From: Kitasatospora sp. CB01950
GTDB lineage: Bacteria; Actinomycetota; Actinomycetes; Streptomycetales; Streptomycetaceae
NCBI RefSeq assembly: GCF_001905465.1
Contig: NZ_LISX01000008.1
Span: forward strand, 338,957-402,956
Reading direction: 5' to 3'
Length of the DNA stretch: 64,000 nucleotides
Part shown: in pieces, positions 47,460 through 57,000 of the stretch
Layout of the letters: each line of letters begins with the position of its first letter
Position numbering within the stretch: position 1 is the first letter of the stretch
Program-made: the position numbers and the translations under genes
The notes under the pieces: generated by a model
Database searches by the model: none
Seen by the model: the letters and a program-made list of their open reading frames with translations, nothing else
Told to the model about the DNA's origin: nothing

Positions 47460-50282
47460 TCAGGCGGCCCGGCGGCTCAGGGCGATCTTGGAGCGGGTGA
47501 GCAGCGCAGCGAGCAGCACCGCCACCACCGGCAGGCCGACCACCACGGCGGCCAGTTCGGCCCACGGGATCGCGATCACCGCATCGGGGGCCTCCTGCCC
47601 CGGAGGCATGTGCCTCGACTGGTCCTGTGCCTGGAACAGGCGCAGGGCGATGGCCGGGATGGCGCCGCAGAACAGGCCGAGCACCGCGCCCATCGCGGCG
47701 ATCACACCGCACTGGAAGCCGGACAGCCGGCGCCGGATGCCGCCGCTCGCACCGACCGCGGCCAGCGTGGCGAGGTCCTGCTGGGAGTCCGCGGAGGCCA
47801 GGCCGGTGGCGATGCCGGCCGCGCCGAGCGCCACCAGTCCGGCGAACACCGTCAGGCCGACGGTGATCAGGTCGGTGGTCGGCTGGAAGCCGCGCTCGAC
47901 CGTGAGCGTCGCGTTGTCGTCCAGCTTGGCGAGCGACGCGTTGGCCTTCTGGTACGCCTTGCCGGACGGCTCCGCGGCGGGCAGCCAGAGCGAGCCGGCC
48001 TCCCGGGTGCCCAGGCCGGCCTTCTCGGCGGCCTGGGGGGTCATCATGGCGGTGCCGTACGGCGTCGGGGACTGCACCTCGACCGCGTCCACCAGCAGGT
48101 GGCGCACCGCCGGCTCGTACGAGGGGTCGGCGTTCGCCTTCTTCGAGTCGAAGGCGTCGGTGACCTGCAGGTCGATCTTGCCGTTCTCCACGTACCCGGA
48201 CCGGAACACCAGCACCTTGCCGGCGGCGAGGGCCTGCTCGGCGGCCTGGTCGTGCACCCCGAACAGGGTGTGCAGCAGGGTCACGTCACCGACCGGGGTG
48301 TCACCGAACCTGCTGCTCTGGAACGCCCGCCGCTCCTGGTTCACCGCGCACCGCGGGTCGGCGTGCAGGCGCTCGTACTCCTCGGGGGTACGGGCCCCGT
48401 CGGCCGGGCAGCGCTTGGCCTCCGGCAGCACGGCCTGGATCCAGCCGCAGGGTGCGCCGGAGGCGCACTTGGCGGCCGGCGTCAGGTCCCGGATGTCGGC
48501 GCGCTGGCCGAGGCCGGGCATCGCGCCCTCGACCGCGTCGCGCATCACCGGCAGCCGGTTCTGGTCGGCGGTCGGGCCCCAGCCGGCGTTCAGCGCGACG
48601 GCGTTGGCGGGCGCCTGCGGCATGTAGTCGCGGCGCTGCTGCTCGTTGCCGCTGGTGGTGTAGATGCCCACGGCGACCGCGCCGGCCACGGCGGCCATCA
48701 CGGCGGCCACCGCCGGGGCGGTGCGGCTGCGGTGGCGCACCGAGTCGCGCAGCGCCAGACGCGGGCTGAGCGGCAGGTGGCGGCCGAGCCGGCCGAACAG
48801 GCCGATCAGCATCGGGGTGCACAGCAGCACGCCGATCTCGGCGATCACCGAGCCGCCGAGCAGGCCGGGGATCGCGGCGACGCCGGTGGCCGCGCAGGCC
48901 AACGCCAGGACGGCACCGCCGGCGACCATGATCAGACCGATCACGGCGACGATCCGGCTGGCGGGCTTGCTGCCGCCGCGTCCGGTGAGCGCCGCCACCA
49001 CGTCCTGCCGGGCGGCCTGGACGGCGGGCACCACGGCCGCGAGCAGGCCGGTGACCAGGCCGACCGCGGCAATCGCCAGCAGGTCGAGCGGCTGCAGGTC
49101 GAAGTGGCCGAAGCGGCGGCCGGCGAACTGTTCGGCGTTGTCGCGGAACACCGCGACCAGCAGGATCGCGATCACCAGGCCGACCACCGCACCGGTCACG
49201 CCCAGCACCACTCCGCCGCCGAGCACCACCGCGCGCACGTGTCCGCGGTCGCCGCCGCCGGCGGCGAGCAGTCCGAGCTGGCGGCGCGAGCGGCGGGCGC
49301 CGACCGCGAAGGCCGGTCCGGCGAGCAGCACGATCTCCAGCAGGGCCATGCCGACCACGGTGGCGAGGATCGCGACGGCCACCTTGTCGGGTCCGTTGCT
49401 CTGGCCGGGCTGCTGGTACAGCGGCACCTCGGAGCGGGCGGGCGGGTGCAGCAGAACGGCCTTGGAGCTGACCGCGAAGCCGAACTTGTTGAGCTCGAGC
49501 ACCTTCGGCCAGTCCAGCACGGCTCCGGCGGGCAGCTGGACCAGCCAGAGGTCGCGCTGGAACAGGCTGGCGGCCTGGTCCGGCTTGGCCGCCAGCAGCG
49601 GGGCGATGAGGCTGCCGGGGCGGGCGATCAGCCCGGTGCGCTTGAGCTGGCTCGGGTACTCGGCGACGGCGGTGATGGTGAAGGGCTTGGCCTCCAGGCC
49701 GCGGACGGCGGTGACGTCGCCGAGCCGCAGCCCGGACTGGTTCAGGAACTCCTGGGTGGCGGCGATCTCGCTCGGCCCGGTCGGGACGGTGCCGCGGACC
49801 ACGTTCACCATGCCGTGCCACACCGGGTCGGAGAGGTCGGCCTCGACGGTCTCCACCGTCATCCGGCCCTCTTTGGTGGTGGTCGTGGTGCGTGGCCCGT
49901 CGGGCATCCGCACCAGCTTGGCACCGGCCGGCAACAGCTGCGTGATCAGGTCGCCGGGCTCGGTGTCGGAGCTGCGCTTCTCCTCGGCGGTCTTCGGCCT
50001 GTCCCGCTCGTAGTTGCCGATCCGGGTGTCGGTGTCGGGGTCGGGCGCCTGGAGCAGGGTGTCGCCGCGCATGGACATCTCGATCCGGGCGTCGGCGGTG
50101 CCCATCGCCCGGGCGACCTTCTCGCCCGGTTCCAGCTGGGCGCTGCGGGCGACCACGTCGACGCCGGCGACGCCGAGGATCGGCAGGGCGATCATCGCCA
50201 CCACGAGGGCGCTGCGGCCCTTGGCGCGCATGGCGTCGCGGCGGGCGATCCGCAGCGTTGCCCGCCAGGCGGTCAGCCTCAC
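47460..50282 (-). CDS. FtsX/MacB-like ABC transporter permease (large, two FtsX domains)
   Basis: A 940-residue permease. One N-terminal helix (RSALVVAMIALPILGVAGVD) is followed by a large extracytoplasmic domain. Two FtsX-type four-helix units follow, at about residues 310-570 and 820-935, separated by a second extracytoplasmic domain with several cysteines (KCASGAPCGW, KRCPADG, RCAVNQ). The GTG start overlaps the stop of the ATPase gene by four bases (GTGA). FtsX-type permeases move lipids, peptides or signals rather than bulk solutes. The substrate is unknown. Confidence 0.9.
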   Translation of the reverse strand: MRLTAWRATLRIARRDAMRAKGRSALVVAMIALPILGVAGVDVVARSAQLEPGEKVARAMGTADARIEMSMRGDTLLQAPDPDTDTRIGNYERDRPKTAEEKRSSDTEPGDLITQLLPAGAKLVRMPDGPRTTTTTKEGRMTVETVEADLSDPVWHGMVNVVRGTVPTGPSEIAATQEFLNQSGLRLGDVTAVRGLEAKPFTITAVAEYPSQLKRTGLIARPGSLIAPLLAAKPDQAASLFQRDLWLVQLPAGAVLDWPKVLELNKFGFAVSSKAVLLHPPARSEVPLYQQPGQSNGPDKVAVAILATVVGMALLEIVLLAGPAFAVGARRSRRQLGLLAAGGGDRGHVRAVVLGGGVVLGVTGAVVGLVIAILLVAVFRDNAEQFAGRRFGHFDLQPLDLLAIAAVGLVTGLLAAVVPAVQAARQDVVAALTGRGGSKPASRIVAVIGLIMVAGGAVLALACAATGVAAIPGLLGGSVIAEIGVLLCTPMLIGLFGRLGRHLPLSPRLALRDSVRHRSRTAPAVAAVMAAVAGAVAVGIYTTSGNEQQRRDYMPQAPANAVALNAGWGPTADQNRLPVMRDAVEGAMPGLGQRADIRDLTPAAKCASGAPCGWIQAVLPEAKRCPADGARTPEEYERLHADPRCAVNQERRAFQSSRFGDTPVGDVTLLHTLFGVHDQAAEQALAAGKVLVFRSGYVENGKIDLQVTDAFDSKKANADPSYEPAVRHLLVDAVEVQSPTPYGTAMMTPQAAEKAGLGTREAGSLWLPAAEPSGKAYQKANASLAKLDDNATLTVERGFQPTTDLITVGLTVFAGLVALGAAGIATGLASADSQQDLATLAAVGASGGIRRRLSGFQCGVIAAMGAVLGLFCGAIPAIALRLFQAQDQSRHMPPGQEAPDAVIAIPWAELAAVVVGLPVVAVLLAALLTRSKIALSRRAA

Positions 50283-51043
50283 TGGTCCTTGCCCTTCAGT
50301 GCGTTGGCGGCGGCGGTGACCAGCAGGGTGCCGGCGTCCTGCCGGGCGGTCTCGTCGACCAGCCGGCCGTCGCGCAGGAACACCACCCGGTCCGCCCAGG
50401 CGGCGTGCCGGGCTTCGTGGGTGACCATCATGGCGGCGGCGCCGGCGTCGCAGCGGGCGCGCAGGACGGCGAGCACGGATTCGCCGGTGGTGGAGTCGAG
50501 GGCGCCGGTGGGTTCGTCGGCGAGCACCAGGCGGCGGTCGCCGATCAGTGCGCGGGCGATGGCGACGCGCTGCTGCTGGCCGCCGGACATCTCGTCGGGG
50601 AAGCGGTCGGCGAGTTCGGGGATGCCGAGTTCCTCGAGCGCGACGAGCGCCTCCTTGCGGGCGGCGCGGGCGGACACGCCGTCGAGTTCGCGGGGCAGCC
50701 CGATGTTCTCGGCGGCGGTGAGCCCCGGTATCAGGTTGTAGTCCTGGAAGACGTAGCCCACCGAGCGGCGCCGGACGGCGGCCTGCTGCTTGCGGTCCAG
50801 GTCACCGAGGACGGTGCCTTCGACGATCACCCGGCCGTCGCTCGGGCTGTCCAGGCCTCCGGCCAGGGTCAGCAGGGTGGACTTGCCGGAGCCGGAGGGC
50901 CCCATCACGGCGACCAGTTCGCCGGGGTAGACGCACAGGTCGACGGCGCGCAGCGCGTGCACCTCGGACGCGCCGTGGCCGTGCACCCGGCTCACCCGGT
51001 CCAGGTGCAGCACGGGCTGGGCCGGCTTGAGTTGTTCGGTCAT
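50279..51043 (-). CDS. ABC transporter ATP-binding protein (LolD/MacB type)
   Basis: A 254-residue ATPase. Walker A is GPSGSGKST, the Q-loop is in YVFQDYNLIPGLTAAEN, the signature is MSGGQQQRVAIARAL, Walker B is LVLADEPTGALDS, and the H-loop is VTHEARH. The ADEPTGALD sequence marks the MacB/LolD subgroup that pairs with FtsX permeases. ATG 51043 has GGGGGAG upstream. The PadR gene lies 16 bases before it and the permease overlaps its end, so all three form one operon. Confidence 0.95.
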   Translation of the reverse strand: MTEQLKPAQPVLHLDRVSRVHGHGASEVHALRAVDLCVYPGELVAVMGPSGSGKSTLLTLAGGLDSPSDGRVIVEGTVLGDLDRKQQAAVRRRSVGYVFQDYNLIPGLTAAENIGLPRELDGVSARAARKEALVALEELGIPELADRFPDEMSGGQQQRVAIARALIGDRRLVLADEPTGALDSTTGESVLAVLRARCDAGAAAMMVTHEARHAAWADRVVFLRDGRLVDETARQDAGTLLVTAAANALKGKDQ

Positions 51044-51059
51044 CGCTCCCCCAGGAGTT

Positions 51060-51674
51060 TCAGAGGCGGCCGCGTGCGCGGCTCTTGACGGCGCGGCGCG
51101 CGGGCGGCGCGGCACCGGGTTCGGCCGTGGCAGCGGCCTGTCGCTCGGCGTGCTGGCCGAGTCGGGATTCGCAGTGGTCCAGCCAGCGGATCTCCGCCTC
51201 GGTCTGGAAGATCAGCTGCTCCAGGACCAGCAGCCAGGCCAGGTCTCCGCCGGAGCCGGTGTCGGCGGCCAGCGCCCGGCCCTTGAGCCGGGTGTAGTCC
51301 TGCAGCGCCTTCATGCTGTGTCGGCGCTGGCCCTGGACGACGCCGGTGACGTCCACTCCCGGGACGGTCACCGCCATCGCCAGCTTGATCGCCAGTTCGT
51401 CGCGCGGCGGGTTGGTGCGCGGCACCGGACTGTCGAACCAGCGGCGCAGTTCCGCGCGTCCCTCCTCGGTGACGGCGTAGAACTGGTGGCCCTCGTCGTC
51501 CTCGCCCGCGGACTCGACCAGGCCGTCGCGCTCCAGTCGGCCCAAGGTGGTGTAGACCTGACCGACGTTCAGCGGCCAGGTCGCCCCGGTGCGGGCCTCG
51601 AACTCGGATCGCAGCTGGTAGCCGTAGCGCGGGCCCTGGTCGAGCAGGGCGAGCAGGCCGTGACGGATCGACAT
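51060..51674 (-). CDS. PadR-family transcriptional repressor
   Basis: A 204-residue PadR regulator: an N-terminal winged helix (MSIRHGLLALLDQGPRYGYQ, VGQVYTTLGRLERDGLV, FYAVTEEGRAELRRW) and a helical C-terminal dimerisation domain, ending in a basic tail. It is the first gene of the operon with the ABC ATPase and permease. Its start codon lies inside a 24-bp palindrome, which suggests autorepression. The message is probably leaderless. Confidence 0.93.
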   Translation of the reverse strand: MSIRHGLLALLDQGPRYGYQLRSEFEARTGATWPLNVGQVYTTLGRLERDGLVESAGEDDEGHQFYAVTEEGRAELRRWFDSPVPRTNPPRDELAIKLAMAVTVPGVDVTGVVQGQRRHSMKALQDYTRLKGRALAADTGSGGDLAWLLVLEQLIFQTEAEIRWLDHCESRLGQHAERQAAATAEPGAAPPARRAVKSRARGRL

Positions 51675-51696
51675 ACCGAGTATGTATACCCGGTAT
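51673..51696. promoter_or_regulatory. PadR operator palindrome overlapping the padR start
   Basis: ATACCGAGTA-TGTA-TACCCGGTAT is an inverted repeat with one mismatch between ten-base arms. The padR start codon (51674-51672) is its edge, and the TATACAT read on the minus strand could serve as the -10 of a leaderless promoter. PadR proteins typically bind such AT-containing palindromes at their own promoters. It is about 65 bases from the divergent EEP gene. Confidence 0.7.
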
Positions 51697-51761
51697 GGCC
51701 CACCCGCTCAAGCCGCGCCGCCGCCCCGGCCCGTTCACCCCCACCCGGTACGGTCGGCACC

Positions 51762-52673
51762 GTGACCACTCTGCGGATCGCCACGTACAACCTGCTGCAC
51801 GGCCAGCCGCTCACGGCCGACGGCAGCCCCGCGCCCTACCCGGTCGAGCCGGGCGCCCCGCTGGCCGAGGCCGTCGCCGCGCTGGACGCCGACGTGCTCG
51901 CCCTCCAGGAGGTCGACCGCGGCCAGCAGCGCTCCGGCCGCACCGACCAGGCGGCGGTCGCCGCCAAGGCGATGGGCGCCGCCGACTGGCGCTTCGCCGC
52001 CGCGCTGCACGGCACGCCCGCGCCGTCGGCGGGCTGGGTGACCGACCCGGCCGTCCCGGGCCTGCAGGTGTACGGTCCGGCCGACGCGGACGGCGGCGCC
52101 CTGCGTCCGGCGTACGGCACGGCGCTGCTGACCCGGCTGCCGGTGCTGCACTGGCGGGCCCGCCGGTTCGCGCCCGCCCCGTTCGGGCTGCCGCTGCGGG
52201 TGGCCGGGCGGCGCGGGCTGACGGCCGTGCCGGACGAGCCGCGGGCCGCGCTGGCGGCGGTGCTGGCCGGGCCGGCCGGGGAGTTCACCGTGGTCGCCGC
52301 GCACCTGTCGTTCGTGCCGGGGTGGAACGTCGCGCAGCTGGCCGCGATCCGCCGCTGGATCGCCGATCTGCCGCAGCCCTACCTGGTGCTCGGCGACTTC
52401 AACCTGATCGGCGCGGTGCCGCGCACCGTGCTCGGTTCGGCGCACGCGATCCAGCGCACCGCGGCCCGCGACCGGGTGCGCACCGCCCGCCGCACCCGCC
52501 TGCAGGGCTGGTACGACCTGGCCCGCACCCCCACCTACCCCTCGCACCGGCCGACCGTGCAGTTCGACCACATCCTGGGCATCGGCGTGCCGCGCTCCAC
52601 GGTCGGCTCGGTGTCGGCGCCGCGCACCGGGGTGTCCGACCACCGCCCGCTGGTGGTGGAGATCGACGTCTAG
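51762..52673 (+). CDS. Endonuclease/exonuclease/phosphatase (EEP) family protein
   Basis: A 303-residue EEP-fold hydrolase. Motifs are RIATYNLLHG, ALQEVDRGQ (metal-binding Glu), VVAAHLSF, LVLGDFNLI and TGVSDHRPLV (catalytic Asp-His). The fold covers DNA-repair nucleases, phospholipases and phosphatases, and the sequence does not decide between them. GTG 51762 is chosen because TTLRIATYN is the canonical N-terminus; no ribosome site is visible. Its stop interlocks with that of the SpoIIE-type gene on the other strand. Confidence 0.87.
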   Translation: MTTLRIATYNLLHGQPLTADGSPAPYPVEPGAPLAEAVAALDADVLALQEVDRGQQRSGRTDQAAVAAKAMGAADWRFAAALHGTPAPSAGWVTDPAVPGLQVYGPADADGGALRPAYGTALLTRLPVLHWRARRFAPAPFGLPLRVAGRRGLTAVPDEPRAALAAVLAGPAGEFTVVAAHLSFVPGWNVAQLAAIRRWIADLPQPYLVLGDFNLIGAVPRTVLGSAHAIQRTAARDRVRTARRTRLQGWYDLARTPTYPSHRPTVQFDHILGIGVPRSTVGSVSAPRTGVSDHRPLVVEIDV

Positions 52674-53887
52674 AGCGCCTGCCCGGCGCCCGGAGGCGTC
52701 CGGAGCGCCTGCCCGATCGGGGCCTCGCCCTGCTGCTGGGCGGGGAGCACCACCGGGTCGAACTGGAGCATCAGCATCGCCGCGTCGTCGCCGAGCTTGT
52801 GCCCGACGTGCCGGACCACGTCGTCGTGCAGGCGGCGCAGGACCTCGACGGGGCCGCTGTCGGCGAGCAGCGGCAGCCGGTCGGTGAGCGGGTAGAACGC
52901 GCCCCGGTGGTCGCGGGCCTCGATGACGCCGTCGGTGTACAGCAGGATGCGGTCGCCGGGTTCGGTGGCGAGCCGCTGCAGCGGCGGGCAGACGTCGCCC
53001 GGGTCGAGCACCCCGAGCGGCGGGACGGTCTCGTCGGCGGCCAGCAGCCGGGGCGCGTCCTCGCCGCGGAGCAGGACGGGCGCGGGGTGGCCGCAGTTGG
53101 CGATCTCCAGGACGCCGTCGGCGCGGACGCCGATCAGCACCAGCGTGACGAATTCCTCCTCCACGCCCGGGTGGTCGTTCTCGTGCAGGGCGCGGTCCAG
53201 GCTGACGGCGAGCCAGCCGGCCACCCGGTCGAGGTCGGGTTCCTGGTGGGCGGCCTCGCGGAACGCGCCGAGCACGGCGGCGGCGGTCTCCACGGCGGCC
53301 AGCCCCTTGCCGCGGACGTCGCCCATCACGGCGCGCACACCGTGCCGGGTGTTGACCACCTCGTACAGGTCGCCGCCGATCGAGGCGTGCGCGGCGGCGG
53401 CGGCGTAGCGGACCGCGGCACGCACCGGCCCGACCCGTTCGGGCACCGGGCGCAGCAGCACCCGGCGGGCGATCTCGGCGACCAACTGGGCTTCCGCGAG
53501 GGCGAGTTCCTGGCGCAGTCGGAGGGTGGCGCTGAGGTGGCCGATGCCGGCGATCAGCACGATCGCGGCGACGGTGGCGGTGTGCACGGACTCGCCGAGC
53601 ACGCCGTTGTACCAGGCCATGCCGAAGGCGCACAGCTCGGCGAGCGCGCCGGTCAGCAGCGGGTACCACGTCCGCCGGGAGACCACGGCGGCGAGGGCGG
53701 GGACGGCGGTCAGTGCGGGTTCGACGGTGACCTGGCTGTTGGTCAGCAGGTCGAGGGAGACCACCAGCGCCATGCCGATCAGCGGCAGGGCGTGCGAGGT
53801 CTTGGGCCATGTGCCGGTGACGGTGTCGGGTACCGGCCCTGGGGTGGGGCCGTGGAGGACGTCCCTGATCCATCCGGTCGCGCTCAA
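52670..53887 (-). CDS. Membrane PP2C/SpoIIE-type serine phosphatase
   Basis: A 405-residue protein. Three to four membrane helices cover about residues 35-125. A PP2C_SpoIIE phosphatase follows: ASIGGDLYEV, RAVMGDVRGKGLAAVETAA, LLYTDGVIEARD and LGDDAAMLML supply the metal-binding Asp residues. Such enzymes usually dephosphorylate anti-sigma-factor antagonists; no partner is encoded nearby. The start is TTG 53887 with GGAGAG eight bases upstream. The stop codon shares bases with the stop of the EEP gene (CTAG). Confidence 0.9.
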   Translation of the reverse strand: MSATGWIRDVLHGPTPGPVPDTVTGTWPKTSHALPLIGMALVVSLDLLTNSQVTVEPALTAVPALAAVVSRRTWYPLLTGALAELCAFGMAWYNGVLGESVHTATVAAIVLIAGIGHLSATLRLRQELALAEAQLVAEIARRVLLRPVPERVGPVRAAVRYAAAAAHASIGGDLYEVVNTRHGVRAVMGDVRGKGLAAVETAAAVLGAFREAAHQEPDLDRVAGWLAVSLDRALHENDHPGVEEEFVTLVLIGVRADGVLEIANCGHPAPVLLRGEDAPRLLAADETVPPLGVLDPGDVCPPLQRLATEPGDRILLYTDGVIEARDHRGAFYPLTDRLPLLADSGPVEVLRRLHDDVVRHVGHKLGDDAAMLMLQFDPVVLPAQQQGEAPIGQALRTPPGAGQAL

Positions 53888-54014
53888 CGTCGGTCTCTCC
53901 AGCGGAAGGTGCGGGTGCTCGGCACCTGCGGGTCTGACGGGAGGTCAGGGGGTGGGGGCCCTGACGGCGGCCGGAGTACGGGAGGATGACCGGTTACCGA
54001 CCCCACAATAGGCA

Positions 54015-54041
54015 CGAAACGTGCAGGGCGCACAGGTTTCG
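54015..54041. repeat. Inverted repeat CGAAAC-N15-GTTTCG
   Basis: CGAAAC (54015-54020) and GTTTCG (54036-54041) flank a 15-base spacer with inner TGC/GCA. It lies in the 195-base gap upstream of the SpoIIE-type gene and may be an operator. No regulator can be assigned. Confidence 0.4.
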
Positions 54042-54082
54042 CTTGATCTCGTGACGAGTTGGATGCTCTGAGTGACTCTTTT

Positions 54083-57000
54083 CTACCTATTCCCGATCAG
54101 AAGATCGCTCAACTCTTTTCGGCCGGGAAGTCCTGACGGTGTTTCGATCCGGCCGCTGCGCACGTAGCAGAACGAGGCGGTGACCTGCTCCACCGGGACG
54201 CCCGCCTGCTCGGCCCAGGCGAGGCGGTAGACGGCGAGCTGGAGGGGGTCGCCGCTGTCCTCCCGGCCGGTCTTCCAGTCGACCACCTCGTAGCGCGGTG
54301 ACCCTGCGCCACCGGCCGCGTCCCGGTAGACCGCGTCGATCCGGCCGCGCACCACCCGTCCCGCCAGCACCAGTTGGAACGGCGTCTCGACCCGGTAGGG
54401 GGTGCGGCCTGCGTAGGGGCCGCGCAGGAAGGCCTCCTTGAGGCGCTCCAGGTCGCGTTCGTCCTCGATCTCCTCGACGTCGACGTCCAGGCCGGGCAGC
54501 GCGTCGGGGCCGAGCAGCATCGGCTGGTCGTAGCGGGCCTGCACCCAGGCGTGGAAGCGGGTGCCGCGGCGGGCGGCGGGCGCGGGCGGGCGGGGCATCG
54601 GGCGGGCGAGTTCGCGGGCGAAGCCGTCGGGGTCGGCGGCCAGCCGCATCAGTTCGGTGGCGGACAGCGAGGCGGGCAGTTCGACCTCGCGGACGGTGCG
54701 CCGGGAGCGTTCCAACTCGCCGAGCAGCGCGGTCAGGTCGCGGTCCCAGGAGGCCGCCAGCCGCTGGTCCTCGATGCCCATCTGCTCCGGCTCGGCGGCG
54801 GGCGCCCCGGCCAGCCGGCGCCGGACCACGTCCGCGACCCGGCGGCGGGCGTGCTGCGCGGACGGGTCGAGCGGCAGCGGCCAGGGCGTCTCCACGGACA
54901 CGTCGAACGCCGGGTTCTGCGCGTCGTCCGCGGGCGCCTCGGCCCAGTGCTCGATCTCGCCGTTGCCGGGCCGTTCGGCGTGCGCGCGCAGCTTCAGCAG
55001 GAACTCGGACGGCCCGCGCCGGCGCTTCTGCGAAGGACCCCACCAGTGGCCGGAGGCCAGCAGCAGCGACCGCGGGCGGGTGAACGCGACGTAGCCGAGC
55101 CGCAGTTCCTCCACCTCGGCGTGGTGGGCCATCTCCTTCTTGAACAGGCCCATGCCCTTGGCGTTCCACCCGGGGTCGGCGGGCAGCGTGGCGGCGTCGC
55201 CGCGCAGCGCGTGCGGCAGCACCTTGCGGGTGGAGGTCCAGCGTTCGCGGCCCTGCCCGGACGGGAAGCCGCCCTTGACCAGGCCGGGGACGGCGACCAC
55301 GTCCCACTCCAGGCCCTTGGACTTGTGCGCGGTGAGCACCTTGACGGTGTCCTCGCCGCCGGGCAGGCCGGCGTCCAGGCCGCGTTCGTGCTCCTGGGCG
55401 GCGCGCAGGAACGCCAGGAAGGCGGCCAGGCCGGGGTCGCCGTCCAGGTCGGCGAAGGACGCGGCGATGTCGAGGAAGGAGTGCAGGGTCTCCCGGCGGC
55501 GGGCGGCCAGCGCCAGCGGGGAGGCGGAGAGCTCGACCTCCAGTCCGGTGACGGTCAGCACCCGGTGCAGGACGTCCATCAGCGGCTCGGCGAGCGCCCG
55601 GCGCAGGTCGCGGATCTCCCGCGCGAAGCGGGCGAAGCGCACCCGGGCCTCCGGGGAGAACGGCAGCTCGTCGGGCTGTTCGGCGTCGACGAAGGTCTCC
55701 AGCGCGTCGGCGAGCGAGACCACCTCGGTGGGGTCGGTCTCGGCGACGGCGGCGGCCAGCGGGTCCTGGTCGCCGAGGCGGGCGGTGCGGACCAGGTCGG
55801 CGGCGCGGCGGCCGAGCAGGGCGAGGTCGCGGGGGCCGATCCGCCAGCGCGGGCCGATCAGCAGGCGCACCAGGGCGGCGTTCGCGGTCGGGTCCTGGAG
55901 GACTTCGCAGACCGCCACCAGGTCGGCGACCTCGGGGAGTTGGAGCAGCCCGCCGAGGCCGACCACCTCGACCGGGACGCTGCGCGCCACCAGCGCGGCG
56001 TGCAGGTCGGGGAAGGCGGTGCCGGCCCGGCTGAGCACGGCGATCCGGCCGGGCGCGGTGCCGGTGCGCACCAGGTGGGCGATGGAGTCGGCCAGCCAGT
56101 CCACCTCCTCGGCGTGGGTGGGCAGCAGCGCGGCGCGCACGTACCCGTCCTGTTCGGCGCCGGGTGCGGGCCGCAGCGCCTCGACGCCCTCGTGCATCTC
56201 CCGCAGCGGGGCGGCGAGTTCGTTGGCGAAGGCGAGCAGCCGGCCGCCGCTGCGGCGGTTCTCGCTGAGCGCGAAGCGGTGTGCGGGGCTGCCGTCGGCC
56301 TGCGGGAAGTGCTGCGGGAAGTCGTCCAGGTTGGCGACCGAGGCGCCGCGCCAGCCGTAGATGGCCTGGCAGGGGTCGCCGACCGCGGTGACCGGGTGGC
56401 CGGCGCTGTCGGGGCCGCCGAACAGGCCGGCCAGCATGAGGCGCTGGGCGACGGAGGTGTCCTGGTACTCGTCGAGCAGCACCACCCGGTACTGCTCGCG
56501 CAGCAGCCGCCCGACCTCGGGGCGCTGTTGGGCGAGCCGGGCGGAGGCGGCGATCTGGTCGCCGAAGTCGAGCAGGCCGAGCTTCTGCTTGCGGGCCCGG
56601 TAGTCCTCGACCAGGTGCAGCAGTTCCTGCCGGCCGCGGGCGGCCTTCGGGACGGCCCGCAGGTCCTCGTTGCTGAGCTTGACACCGGCCAGCTCGTCGA
56701 GCAACTCCTCGTCCCAGGAGCGCAGTTGCGAGGGCTGGACCAGGTGTTCGGCGAGTTCGGAGTCGAGTGCGATCAGTTCGGCGACCAGGGCGGAGAAGGT
56801 GCCGGTGAGCGCCGGGTAGGGGCCGCGGGCCTGGCGCAGCACCCGGGCGGCGAGCTGGAAGCGGGTGGCGTCGGCGAGCAGCCGGACGTCGGGTTCGATG
56901 CCCAGCCGCAGGCCGTGTTCCTTGAGCAGGGTGCCGGCGAAGGCGTGGTAGGTGGAGATCTGCGGGTCGCCGAGGGCGTCGTCCTCGCGCACGCCGGCCC

